Assembly: GCA_035568175.1 (NCBI GenBank) | Contig: DATMON010000019.1 | Location: 10,346-74,345 of the forward strand | Direction: 5' to 3' | Origin: AV40 sp035568175 | GTDB lineage: Bacteria > Verrucomicrobiota > Verrucomicrobiia > Chthoniobacterales > UBA10450 | DNA length: 64,000 nucleotides | In this document: positions 15,086 through 23,037 of the stretch, in pieces | Numbering within the stretch: position 1 is the stretch's first letter | Layout of the letters: every line of letters starts with the position of its first letter | Program-made: the position numbers and the translations under genes | The notes under the pieces: generated by a model | What the model saw: only the letters and a program-made list of their open reading frames with translations | Databases searched by the model: none | Told to the model about the DNA's origin: nothing

Positions 15086-16500
15086 TTCCATTTTTTCATT
15101 TGTTCGGGAAAAGGACAGTGCGCGCAATCGGAATTGTCCTGCAAACAAAAGTCTTCGTAAATCTGCAAAAGTGCCTGTTGGTGCGCGATTGTTTTGGTGA
15201 AGTCGCGCCTTCGCGAACCGTCGCCAAACAAACGCGTGGCGGCGGTTTCGAGTCGGCGATTGGTCAAACGGGCGGGCAGCTTCGCGTATTCCGGCCAAAC
15301 GCTTGTCCCGAGCGAAGTCGAGGGATCGACATCCTCCGCCAGCCAAAACGGAAAAATGACGTTCGCCAAAATATCGGCGACGCGCGATTCGCCAACCAGC
15401 GCCATCGCTTCTGGCGAAACGTCAGCGGCCAATGTGTAATGAAATTTCCAAAATGGATGATCGAGGCCGTCGAAAAACTTTTCGACAGCGGCGGCGGTTC
15501 TTTTTCCCAATGCGCGACGAAACGCCGGCCATTCTTGGACCAAGACCGCCAATGCCGCCAGGCGACGCTGCGGGTGATTCACGGGGCGAGTCGAGCTCAG
15601 TTTCCAAATTTTTGCGGGTAAGATCAGTCGTTGTAATCGATCGCGATGCGGCCACCAACGGTCCCACAAGTCGCGCACGTAATTTCTTGCCGATTTCTTA
15701 TAGATCGCGAGGTCGGGCGTTTCCAGGAAACCGGCGAGGCCAAAAAGGATAGCCTCAGCATCGTCCAGATTCTTGCGCAACGTTTTCAGAGACAATCTTT
15801 GCGCAATCAGCGTAAGCGGCAGCTTGTTCTCTTTATAACCAAGCGCGGTCGCGATTTCTTGAAAGAGCGCTTCGTCTCGGCCGTGGTCCGAGCCGGACTG
15901 GCAGTTTTCGATCTTTGCGCGGATGCGCGCGGCTTTTTTCTGCAAACGAAATTGCGCGGCGGCATCGAGCACGCTCCGAACGCGATCTTCCGGCAAATTC
16001 CCCAGCGGCGCCTGACAACGCCCGGGACGCGCCAGCGGAATATTGGCGCTGAACGCTTCCGGCAAAATCGCCGGATCGATCCGGACCTGCGGAACGTTAC
16101 GATTCGATTTCGTGCGGGTAAAAAATTCACGGTCGCTTTTATCGACGAACACGTGAAGCACCGTTTCTTCGAACGCGGGATTCATGGCATGACCGTGCAG
16201 ATCCCAATTCCGATCCACGAGATCGATTTCGATACAGCCGTGTCGTGGTTCGCCGTCATTCACCTGGACCGCGGCGTCGCAAAAATCGGGGCCGGATTCC
16301 CGGTTCCAGGTGCCGAACTGCACGATGTCGATCTTATCACCGGTCGTGCTGACGAAATTTTTTCCAAATTCGCCGGCGAACCAGCGAGCTTGAATCTCAA
16401 GTTCGTTTGGTGTGCGCAGCGGAAGAAAAAGCGCGCGTTCGCGGATACGTGTGGTCTCTAGAATTTCGGCGTAGCGCCGACCTTCGGGGGGAACTGTCAT
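15082..16500 (-). CDS. DUF2851 family protein
   Basis: The 472 residues match the DUF2851 pattern seen in Bacteroidota and Verrucomicrobiota: LPLRTPNELEIQARWFAGEFG-like opening (GxxLxIIxxGxxNxxSGPDF homologue is IVQFGTWNRESGPDF), HGCIEIDLVDRNWDLHGH, VLHVFVDKS, and a C-terminal Cys cluster (CLQDNSDCAHCPF). The SGPDF and E/D-H residues suggest a nuclease-like fold, but no function is established and I do not assign one. Around residues 389-400 the frame carries a repeat-encoded insert (DPSTSLGTS). Start ATG 16500 may be some residues upstream of the native start. Confidence 0.85.
   Translation of the reverse strand: MTVPPEGRRYAEILETTRIRERALFLPLRTPNELEIQARWFAGEFGKNFVSTTGDKIDIVQFGTWNRESGPDFCDAAVQVNDGEPRHGCIEIDLVDRNWDLHGHAMNPAFEETVLHVFVDKSDREFFTRTKSNRNVPQVRIDPAILPEAFSANIPLARPGRCQAPLGNLPEDRVRSVLDAAAQFRLQKKAARIRAKIENCQSGSDHGRDEALFQEIATALGYKENKLPLTLIAQRLSLKTLRKNLDDAEAILFGLAGFLETPDLAIYKKSARNYVRDLWDRWWPHRDRLQRLILPAKIWKLSSTRPVNHPQRRLAALAVLVQEWPAFRRALGKRTAAAVEKFFDGLDHPFWKFHYTLAADVSPEAMALVGESRVADILANVIFPFWLAEDVDPSTSLGTSVWPEYAKLPARLTNRRLETAATRLFGDGSRRRDFTKTIAHQQALLQIYEDFCLQDNSDCAHCPFPEQMKKWK
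15299..15331. repeat. Family E repeat inserted in frame in the DUF2851 gene
   Basis: The plus strand reads CTTGTCCCGAGCG, AAGTCGAGGGATCGAC. The reverse strand encodes DPSTSLGTS within the DUF2851 protein. The central palindrome (GTCCCGAGCGAAGTCGAGGGAT-type, imperfect) resembles short elements I have seen translated as 'STSLGTS' or 'CPERSRG' in other genomes (recollection, not a search). It adds about 11 residues without breaking the frame. Confidence 0.65.
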
Positions 16501-16563
16501 GTCGAGCCAAGGCCAGTATCTCCGAGGATCCAGAGATTTGGCAACTTTGTTTGACGAGGAAAC

Positions 16564-17616
16564 CTATTTCGTCGGCGCCGGCTCGAGGGTTGACTCAACG
16601 CTCTCCGGATGCCGTTGGTTCACATGCCCGCGCAAATTCTCAACGATTTGCTCGACGTCAGCGGCTCGCGAGCGCGGAAAGATGAAGAGATATCGCGCGC
16701 CTTTGCCGGTTTCCGGCACAATGATCAGATTTTCCGAGAGGAACTTCGGTTCGTGGGCAACCATCATTCCTTCGAGATCGATGGTCTCGGCAAACGGGCG
16801 ACGGTTCTTGCGCGCGATGAACCAAAGTTTTTTCGGCTCTTCGGTAGTTGATACGACAGCTCCGAACAGATTCGCCGGAATGCGCCGGCCGCGTCCGCTG
16901 AGACAAGGCGCTGCCCACGCGATGTTTTCGTCGAGCGTGTTCTCGTTTCTGAAAATCTCGGCCAGGGTCGGAGGCAAAGTGATTGGCAACCTGGCCGGGA
17001 GTTTGTAATCGGGTGGGAAATTCAGTTTTTTCCAGGCCAACCAAAGTTTTGCTTTCATCGCGCGCAGAATCTTTGGCGCAAAATAAAAGAAAGCCGCAAT
17101 CGCTACGGCGAAGATCGACAATGCGATTACCGGATTGTAGTGGATCAAGGCGAGCCCGCCGAAGACGGCGAGATCTTCGCCGACACTGAGGGCAATGTTG
17201 GAAAACGGTTCGGGCGAAGCATTGGTGGCGAGCCTCGTCGATGCTTTGGCGGTGTGAGTAATGAGGCTTGTGCCGCCGGCGAGGAGCGCCACGATTACCG
17301 TGAACGTCGGGCTTGGATGTCCCACCACCTGAATCGCCAGCAAAGCGCCGCCGATTGGGCGAATCACAGTGTGGACGGCGTCCCAGATGGAATCGATCCA
17401 CGGGATTTTGTCTGCGAAAAATTCGAGAAAATAAAGAACGCCGGCAATAGTGATAACGGCGGGATGTCCGAGAATTTCGAGCGCCTGGTAATCGGGGCTC
17501 AGCGTGATCCAGTGAAAATGAATGGCCAGTCCGGTAACAAAAACTGTGAGATAAAGATTGATCCCGGCCAGCGCAGCGAGACCGAGCGCAACGCTGAGTA
17601 GATTTAGCCGATCCAC
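16564..17616 (-). CDS. DUF4126 domain membrane protein
   Basis: The 350-residue product has about four to six hydrophobic helices in the first 190 residues, with the DUF4126 pattern (ALGLAALAGINLYLTVFVTGL, ADKIPWIDSIWDAVHTVIRPIGGALLA). A soluble C-terminal half (LPARLPITLPPTLAEIF, NIAWAAPCLSGRGRRIPANLFG) follows that is not typical of the short family members. Role unknown. It is adjacent to, and on the same strand as, DUF2851, 63 nt upstream of its start. Confidence 0.82.
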   Translation of the reverse strand: MDRLNLLSVALGLAALAGINLYLTVFVTGLAIHFHWITLSPDYQALEILGHPAVITIAGVLYFLEFFADKIPWIDSIWDAVHTVIRPIGGALLAIQVVGHPSPTFTVIVALLAGGTSLITHTAKASTRLATNASPEPFSNIALSVGEDLAVFGGLALIHYNPVIALSIFAVAIAAFFYFAPKILRAMKAKLWLAWKKLNFPPDYKLPARLPITLPPTLAEIFRNENTLDENIAWAAPCLSGRGRRIPANLFGAVVSTTEEPKKLWFIARKNRRPFAETIDLEGMMVAHEPKFLSENLIIVPETGKGARYLFIFPRSRAADVEQIVENLRGHVNQRHPESVESTLEPAPTK

Positions 17617-17734
17617 AAAGAAAGTATCTGCCCGCGGCCGAAATTGTCACGCCACGAAAATGATGAACCGAGAGCACTTTTGGCTTTTGTAATTCGTCGT
17701 TCGTCATTAGGTCATTCGTCATTATAATCGCGCC

Positions 17735-19015
17735 ATGCTCGACATTCGTTTGATCCGCGAGAAGCCTGATTTTGTTCGCGAACGGATCGCATCACGCGGT
17801 GGCGAGGACGCGGGGAAGATCGACGAGCTGTTGAAAGTCGATGCCGAGCGGCGAAAAGCCGAGACCGAGCTGCAACAGTTGCAGTCCGAGCGCAATCGAT
17901 TGAGTAAGGAAATCGGCGCGAAAAAATCCCACGGCGAAGCGACAAAGGATCTGGAAGCCGAAGTCCGAAAGATTGGCGACAAGATTGCCGATCTCAATGA
18001 GCGGGCGGCCAACTTCGACGAACAGCAAGAAACTCTGCTTCTCGAGATCCCAAATTTGCCGCACGCGAGCGTTCCGCTCGGCAAAGATCCGAGTGCGAAC
18101 AAAATTGTTCGGGAGTGGGGGAAGAAACCGAAACTCGCCGGCAAAGCGCTCGATCACGTCGCGCTCGGCGAAAAATTAAAACTTCTCGACCTCGATCGCG
18201 CGACCAAGTTGAGCGGGAGCGGTTTCATTTGTTTTACCGGCGCGGGCGCGAAGCTCGAGCGCGCCTTGATCAATTTCATGATCGATCTGCACACGCGCGA
18301 GCACGGCTACCTCGAGATCAGTCCGCCGTTTGTCGTCCGGCGCGATTGCATGATCGGCACGACTCAGCTGCCCAAGTTTGAATCCGATATGTACGGCTTG
18401 GAAAACGGCGAATTATTTCTCGTGCCGACCGCCGAAGTGCCGGTGACAAATCTTCATCGCGAAGAAATTCTAGCGATTGTCGATCTTCCGAAGAAATTTG
18501 TCGCTTACACGCCATGTTTTCGGCGTGAGGCCGGCTCGGCCGGCCGTGAGACGCGAGGAATTCTCCGCGTGCATCAGTTCGATAAAGTGGAGCTGGTCAA
18601 AATCACGACGGCGGAAAAATCGTACGAAGAATTGGAATCACTGGTCGCGGACGCGGAAAAGGTTTTACAGCTGCTGGATCTCCATTATCGCGTGATCGAG
18701 CTTTGCACCGGTGATGTGACTTTTGGTTCGGCCAAAACTTACGACATTGAAGTCTGGTCGCCCGGTTCCGGCGACGACGGGGCGTTTCTGGAAGTTTCGA
18801 GCTGCTCCAACTACGAAGATTTTCAGGCGCGCCGGATGAATCTCCGCTATAAGGGCGCGGACGGGAAAAACAAATTCGCGCACACACTCAACGGCTCGGG
18901 GTTGGCCTTGCCGAGATTATTCGCGGCATTGATCGAAACTTTTCAGCAGCCGGACGGCTCGGTCCGTATTCCGGAAAAATTGCAATCCTACTTCGGCGCG
19001 ACTGAAATTCGGTAG
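17735..19015 (+). CDS. serS: Seryl-tRNA synthetase
   Basis: It charges tRNA-Ser in the cytoplasm. The 426 residues have the family's N-terminal antiparallel coiled-coil arm (residues about 25-105, rich in Glu/Lys/Leu), then a class II core: motif 2 FRREAGSAGRETRGILRVHQFDKVEL, the serine-binding TAEVPVTNLHREE, SSCSNYEDFQARRMNLRYK, and motif 3 LNGSGLALPRLFAALIETFQQ. The start follows a dispersed 'attcgtcattaggtc'-type repeat. It is followed by two attC-type GTTAGAY boxes, and the stop lies 4 nt before the first. Confidence 0.97.
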   Translation: MLDIRLIREKPDFVRERIASRGGEDAGKIDELLKVDAERRKAETELQQLQSERNRLSKEIGAKKSHGEATKDLEAEVRKIGDKIADLNERAANFDEQQETLLLEIPNLPHASVPLGKDPSANKIVREWGKKPKLAGKALDHVALGEKLKLLDLDRATKLSGSGFICFTGAGAKLERALINFMIDLHTREHGYLEISPPFVVRRDCMIGTTQLPKFESDMYGLENGELFLVPTAEVPVTNLHREEILAIVDLPKKFVAYTPCFRREAGSAGRETRGILRVHQFDKVELVKITTAEKSYEELESLVADAEKVLQLLDLHYRVIELCTGDVTFGSAKTYDIEVWSPGSGDDGAFLEVSSCSNYEDFQARRMNLRYKGADGKNKFAHTLNGSGLALPRLFAALIETFQQPDGSVRIPEKLQSYFGATEIR

Positions 19016-19044
19016 TCTAACCAGAGAATCTAACGACGATTGGC

Positions 19045-19440
19045 CTATTCATTCACGTTGTCGATGGATGTGAGGTAAAGCTTGGATCCGACTTGCTCGA
19101 ATATGAATCGAATTGGGTATTCACCTACATCGCACCAAGCCTCGTAATGGATCAGTCCCTTCCATTTTTGCGGGTGAAGCACTGAAGTTTCGAAGCACCG
19201 CTTTGTTGGTTGGGGGAAAATGACTGGGTACTGCCGTGCGAATTCCTTTGCGGACTTGATGTCGCCTGCGAATTCGTTGCAATGAACTGGAAACTTGGCC
19301 ATCGAAGTCAAAGTGTGGAGATCATTGGTCTTCAGCGCCGCCTGGTATTTTGCCCACTGGATTGATACGTCTCGAGGCAACTCCGGAACACCCGCATAGG
19401 CTGGAATGACCAGGGCAATGGCAAGGAGAAGGTGCTTCAT
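19045..19440 (-). CDS. Small secreted protein of unknown function (cassette-like gene A)
   Basis: The 131-residue product has a clear signal peptide (MKHLLLAIALVIPAYA, cleavage near AYA-G) and a mature part with no family I recognise. It has the pattern of a small periplasmic alpha+beta domain (YQAALKTNDLHTLTSMAKFPV, FIFEQVGSKLYLTSIDNVNE). A cysteine pair may form a disulphide (HCNEF, RCFET). It lies opposite to serS. The coding region is bounded on both sides by GTTRRRY-type boxes, and an attC-like element lies just upstream. Unknown proteins with signal peptides are typical of integron cassettes. Confidence 0.75.
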   Translation of the reverse strand: MKHLLLAIALVIPAYAGVPELPRDVSIQWAKYQAALKTNDLHTLTSMAKFPVHCNEFAGDIKSAKEFARQYPVIFPQPTKRCFETSVLHPQKWKGLIHYEAWCDVGEYPIRFIFEQVGSKLYLTSIDNVNE

Positions 19441-19458
19441 GAAAGATCCCTGGGAATC

Positions 19459-19582
19459 GCCCTAACGAGAACAAGATGAGCGACGGCCACCAAGAGCGGG
19501 CATCGCTTTGCCCGAAACTGTTCTAATCATTTGAAATGTGAATACGGAGCGGGCGGCGGTTCGCTCCAGCGCTTGGTTGGAC
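19459..19582 (-). other. attC-like recombination site between the two small genes
   Basis: On the reverse strand the element opens with GTCCAAC (fits RYYYAAC, at 19576-19582), continues CAAGCGCTGGAGCGAACC, and ends with GTCGCTCATCTTG and GTTAGGG (at 19460-19466). The last base deviates from GTTRRRY. GAGCGA near the start pairs with TCGCTC near the end, placing the two boxes opposite each other as in folded attC sites. Its 124-nt length is within the range of known attC elements. It follows the stop of gene B, the usual position. Confidence 0.55.
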
Positions 19583-19612
19583 CTACCATCCAATAGTCTC
19601 ATTTGTGCTGGT

Positions 19613-20053
19613 CTAGTTGAGCTTTTCGTTCGTGAGAGTGAAATCGTAAAGCACGAACTCCTCAATCGGATCTTGGAATCCTTCGGCGTTCGCGACATTT
19701 GGCAGCAAGCCATACATTCGGTTCACGCGATGCCAATCGCGCCTGCCCTCTCCGCGAGCTGCAGCGTGATAACGTACCATCTTCGGAAAGGTGCTTTGTA
19801 TCGCGAGCATCCGGTTGCCTTTGGGTGTGACAGTAAACTCGCCGACAATGTAGGGCTGCTTCGTCGACGCAGTGAGCAGACGCGGATTGACCAGCCGATT
19901 TCCGCGTTGGTCAAAGGCGATGGCGAACTTCTGGTGGAATCGAATGTGAATCTTGTCGCGAACGTGCGTGATGTCGATCGGCTCGTACTCTGCGCGTGAG
20001 GACGTGCAGCAAATTACTGACAACAGCAGAACGGCGAGACGTGTGGCTTTCAT
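19613..20053 (-). CDS. Small secreted protein of unknown function (cassette-like gene B)
   Basis: The 146-residue product has a signal peptide (MKATRLAVLLLSVICCTSSRA, cleavage near SRA-E). The mature part shows no family I can name. It contains FAIAFDQRGNRLVNPRLL, YIVGEFTVTPKGNRML and a polar C-terminus (EEFVLYDFTLTNEKLN), which look like a small beta-rich domain. Upstream (20068-20113) and downstream (19459-19582) lie attC-like sites, all in the same orientation, so this gene looks like a single integron-type cassette. It is monocistronic, with no obvious promoter. Confidence 0.75.
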   Translation of the reverse strand: MKATRLAVLLLSVICCTSSRAEYEPIDITHVRDKIHIRFHQKFAIAFDQRGNRLVNPRLLTASTKQPYIVGEFTVTPKGNRMLAIQSTFPKMVRYHAAARGEGRRDWHRVNRMYGLLPNVANAEGFQDPIEEFVLYDFTLTNEKLN

Positions 20054-20067
20054 GTTGCGTGCAGTAG

Positions 20068-20113
20068 GTCTAACGAGGATTAGATGGAATTTTGCGGCCT
20101 AATCCGGTTATAG
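20068..20113 (-). other. Short attC-like site upstream of gene B
   Basis: The reverse strand reads CTATAAC, C, GGATTAG, a 15-nt centre (GCCGCAAAATTCCAT), CTAATCC, TC, GTTAGAC. GGATTAG/CTAATCC is a perfect 7-bp stem, AAC/GTT closes the outside, and GTTAGAC fits GTTRRRY exactly. Box-spacer-stem-loop-stem-spacer-box is the architecture of attC sites. The left box (CTATAAC) departs from RYYYAAC at two positions. Confidence 0.65.
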
Positions 20114-20175
20114 GTTGGCAACTGATGGGGGAACGGTGCATGTGGCATTCTATTTTGCCGGCTGATTGAAATCAA

Positions 20176-21075
20176 TCAGTCGCTGCTGCCTTCGGCAAAG
20201 AGATTCAACTGGTCGCGCTCCTTCGCCGATGAAATTTTTTCTTCTTCCGACGGCAGTGGAAGTTCGTAACCCAAACGTTGAGCAAGACGCTGCGCAGTTT
20301 CCGGCGCAAAGCCCTCGAAATGGTTGCTGACGAACGACCAAACGTTGCGTACCTCGCCGAGATGGCGCTCAATCTTGAGGCCCCAACTTTCCAGCGCGGC
20401 TTCACGTTTCCAAAGAAGCGTGTCGTAACGATGAACGTGTTTGCCCGCCGCGTCATATTTTGTCGAGTAATCGCCGAGTAATCGCAGATAAAGAAAATCG
20501 GTCGTCTGCGGCAAAAATTCGAACGGCGCGAGATTGCGTTCGTTGAGCGGACTGGTGTCGGCCCAAATCCAGCAGATGCGGTGTTCTTCCAACAACCGGA
20601 TGATTTGCGGCCGGTGCCAGCCAGGATGACGAAATTCAATAGCAAACCGGAAACCTTTCGGCAGCTGCATAAGAAATTTACGGAGGGTTTGTCTTCCATC
20701 CTTGGGCGTGAAAGACGGCGGCAGTTGGATCAGCACGACCCGGAGCTTCGATTCGAGTGGCTCGATCGCGCGCAGAAACGCATTCAATTCGGCGGAGCAA
20801 TCGCGCAACCGGCAGACATGGGTGATTTCGCGCGGAAGTTTGCAGCTGAAACGAAACGAAGCGGGAGTCAGCTCGACCCAGCGCCGGACCGCGTTCTCGG
20901 CCGGGACGCTGTAAAAAGTCGAATCGATTTCGACTGCGGGTAAATAGCGCGCGTAAAATTCGAGCCATTCAGAATCGGGCAAATCTGACGGGTAAAAGCT
21001 TCCCCGCCAATCCGGGAAACTCCAGGCGCAGGCGCCGATTCGAATTTTTTGTTGATCGGTGAGGTTCAAATCCAC
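20176..21075 (-). CDS. DUF72 family protein (TIM-barrel, YecE-like)
   Basis: DUF72 proteins are TIM-barrel-like and of unknown biochemical role. The family signatures are visible: RIGACAWSFPDWRGSFYP, FYARYLPAVEIDSTFY, FRFSCKLPREITH, LIQLPPSF, FAIEFRHPGW, and YLRLLGDY. The ORF can run to 21441, but its upstream 120 residues are antisense to the next gene. I therefore start at GTG 21075 (VDLNLTDQQKIRIGACAW, 299 residues); TTG 21069 is an alternative. It diverges from the BamD-like gene. Confidence 0.85.
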   Translation of the reverse strand: MDLNLTDQQKIRIGACAWSFPDWRGSFYPSDLPDSEWLEFYARYLPAVEIDSTFYSVPAENAVRRWVELTPASFRFSCKLPREITHVCRLRDCSAELNAFLRAIEPLESKLRVVLIQLPPSFTPKDGRQTLRKFLMQLPKGFRFAIEFRHPGWHRPQIIRLLEEHRICWIWADTSPLNERNLAPFEFLPQTTDFLYLRLLGDYSTKYDAAGKHVHRYDTLLWKREAALESWGLKIERHLGEVRNVWSFVSNHFEGFAPETAQRLAQRLGYELPLPSEEEKISSAKERDQLNLFAEGSSD

Positions 21076-21120
21076 CGGAAATCTATGCCAAATCGCAAGG
21101 CGCGGGAAGATGTCGATTCT

Positions 21121-21160
21121 TGTCCGCCGACGGACGGACTCGTCCAGTGGCGAGCAATTT
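21121..21160. repeat. Dispersed repeat, family H, between DUF72 and the TPR gene
   Basis: TGTCCGCCGACGGACGGACTCG followed by GTGGCGAG matches TGTCCGCCAACGGACGG, ACTCGC, GTGGCGAG at 63178-63216, and the reverse complement of a piece within sucB at 35561-35600. GTCCG and CGGAC arms form a small stem. It lies in the divergent promoter region of DUF72 and the BamD-like gene. Confidence 0.65.
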
Positions 21161-21238
21161 GAACGACGCGAAAACGGTGAGGTTTCGCGTGTCGCGCAAC
21201 TTGACGGAGGGGATAAGTCAACTACCCTGCCAGTCCCG

Positions 21239-22528
21239 ATGAAATTCCGAGTTCTCCCGTTGTTTTTCCTGCTCGGACTGGGCCTGTTTTTATTGCGATC
21301 GAGCGATGCTGCGGTCGTTTTTCGGCCCGGTGAAAAAGCAAAATATGTCGCACCGGGTGAAGAAGAGTTGAACGGAAACGCGGCGGAACTTTTTGAAATC
21401 GGACAGAACGCGGAAAAAGAAAAGAACCCGAAGCGGGCCATTCGCGCCTATCGTCAGCTTGTCCGGAAATATCCGCGTGATGCGCTGGCAGCTGGAGCCG
21501 CGTTTCGCACAGCCGTGTTGCTGGAAGAGGTGCGTGAATTTTTGGTCGCCGCTGGCGCGTATCGAGCCATTGTAGAAAATTACCGGACGAGCCCACATTT
21601 CAATGAAGCGATTGAGGCGCAATTCCGGATCGGCGAAATGTATCTGGCCGGCAAAAAACTGAAGTTGCTCGGCATTCCCTTGGCAACCTCAATGGACCGC
21701 GCGGTAGAAATTTTCGCAGCCGTGATTCGGACTGCGCCCTACGGTAAATACACCGCGCGCGCACAATTCAACATTGGTCTGGCCCGCGAAAAACAGGGGG
21801 CCAACGACGCCGCTCTCCAGGCCTACGCGGCCGTGGTCGATAAATTTCCAAATGATCCGGTGGCGGCGGACGCGCAATACCAAATTGGTTACATCTGGTT
21901 CATGGCTTCGCGGAGTGGCGTAAAGGACATCGCGGCGACGAACAACTCGCGAACTGCGTTCCAGGATTTCTTGTTTCGTTATCCTAACAGCGAAAAAGCA
22001 GCCCAAGCGCGCGCCAATCTTGCCCTGTTGGAACATAAGGCGACCAGCAGCTCATTCGATGTCGCGCGCTATTACGATAAAATGAAAGCGTACCGCGCGG
22101 CGGTCATTTATTACAACGAGGTGATTCGGCAACAGCCCGGATCGGCCGAAAGCGAGAAGGCGAAGAAACGGATCGATCAGTTGCGGGCAAAACTCGGCGA
22201 GAAGGCGCTTCAGCCTTTGCAAGATACAAAGGAAGCGGACAAAAAGAAAAGCGCTGAGCAGGAGAAAGCCAAGAGCGCGGCGCCAAGCTCGCTCGCTCCG
22301 AATCCCGCCCCGATATTGCCGCCGGATTTGGACAACACGCTTCCCCCGCCACCCTCGACATCTTCGGGCCCGAGCGCATCGCCGCAATCTTCATCGGAGC
22401 CGGAAACCGCGCCGACGCCCGAGCCTTCGAGTACGCCGGCGCCGAATGAATCGCCGGCCGAAAGCGCGACGCCGTCGCCGCCGGAGGACTCCGGGTCTTC
22501 TCAAGCAACGGCCTCGCCGACGCCGTGA
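21239..22528 (+). CDS. BamD/YfiO-like TPR outer-membrane assembly protein
   Basis: BamD is the lipoprotein of the beta-barrel assembly machine. From ATG 21239 the protein has 429 residues, a signal peptide (MKFRVLPLFFLLGLGLFLL), and five or so TPR-like helix pairs. Examples are AAELFEIGQNAEKEKNPKRAI, YRQLVRKYPRDALAAGAAF, ARAQFNIGLAREKQGAND and the VDKFPNDPVAADAQYQIGYI type, matching outer-membrane-assembly lipoprotein motifs. The last 100 residues are Pro/Ser/Ala/Glu-rich and probably disordered. No lipobox cysteine is visible, unlike true BamD. It overlaps the LptE-like gene by four bases. The longer ORF (from 21059) is unlikely. The name is tentative, and the paralogous TPR gene follows. 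Confidence 0.72.
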   Translation: MKFRVLPLFFLLGLGLFLLRSSDAAVVFRPGEKAKYVAPGEEELNGNAAELFEIGQNAEKEKNPKRAIRAYRQLVRKYPRDALAAGAAFRTAVLLEEVREFLVAAGAYRAIVENYRTSPHFNEAIEAQFRIGEMYLAGKKLKLLGIPLATSMDRAVEIFAAVIRTAPYGKYTARAQFNIGLAREKQGANDAALQAYAAVVDKFPNDPVAADAQYQIGYIWFMASRSGVKDIAATNNSRTAFQDFLFRYPNSEKAAQARANLALLEHKATSSSFDVARYYDKMKAYRAAVIYYNEVIRQQPGSAESEKAKKRIDQLRAKLGEKALQPLQDTKEADKKKSAEQEKAKSAAPSSLAPNPAPILPPDLDNTLPPPPSTSSGPSASPQSSSEPETAPTPEPSSTPAPNESPAESATPSPPEDSGSSQATASPTP

Positions 22529-23031
22529 AGACTTCCATCGCGGCGGCGTTGGCCTGCCTTTGTTTGAATGGTTGCCTCGGCTACCACGTCGGACCGGCCA
22601 AGCCGTATTATCTTCGCGACGTTCACACAATTGCCATCCCGACTTTCGAAAACAAAACGCTTATTCCGCGCGTGGAAGTGCTCGTGACCGATACCGTGAT
22701 CAAACAATTTCAACAGGATGGTACTTTTCGAATTGGAAATGGCGCTTCGGCGGACGCGACGCTGAAAGGTGAAATCATTCGCATTGGCAGGTCGCCCGCG
22801 CGCTCGGTTAGGGGGAACGTTTTGGCGACGAGCGAATTTAATCTCGATATGCGGGTTAAATACAAACTCCTCGGCCCGGACGGTAAACCGCTCGGCGCGT
22901 CCGGCGAAGTGTCCGGCACCACCAGCTTTTTCGTTGGGACCGATGTCACGACCGACGAACGGCAGGCGCTGCCTTTAGCCGCGGAAGAATTGGCGAACCG
23001 GCTTGTTACTCAGCTGAGCGAAGGCTGGTGA
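22525..23031 (+). CDS. lptE: LptE-like LPS assembly lipoprotein
   Basis: LptE plugs LptD at the outer membrane. The 168-residue protein opens with a lipoprotein signal (AALACLCLNGC, lipidated Cys about residue 17), followed by GYHVGPAKPYYLRDVHTIAIPTFENKTLIPRVE, the pattern of the LptE/DUF4136-like family, and a C-terminal helix (AAEELANRLVTQLSEG). GTG 22525 overlaps the preceding stop (GTGA). Its company with a BamD-like gene fits outer-membrane biogenesis. LptD itself is not in this window. Confidence 0.85.
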   Translation: MKTSIAAALACLCLNGCLGYHVGPAKPYYLRDVHTIAIPTFENKTLIPRVEVLVTDTVIKQFQQDGTFRIGNGASADATLKGEIIRIGRSPARSVRGNVLATSEFNLDMRVKYKLLGPDGKPLGASGEVSGTTSFFVGTDVTTDERQALPLAAEELANRLVTQLSEGW

Positions 23032-23037
23032 CGCGGC

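Noticed and set aside
19462..19713. Reverse-strand open frame with NQALERTAAR
   Set aside because: It overlaps the attC-like element and the end of gene B; peptides like this come from translating such elements, not from a real gene.
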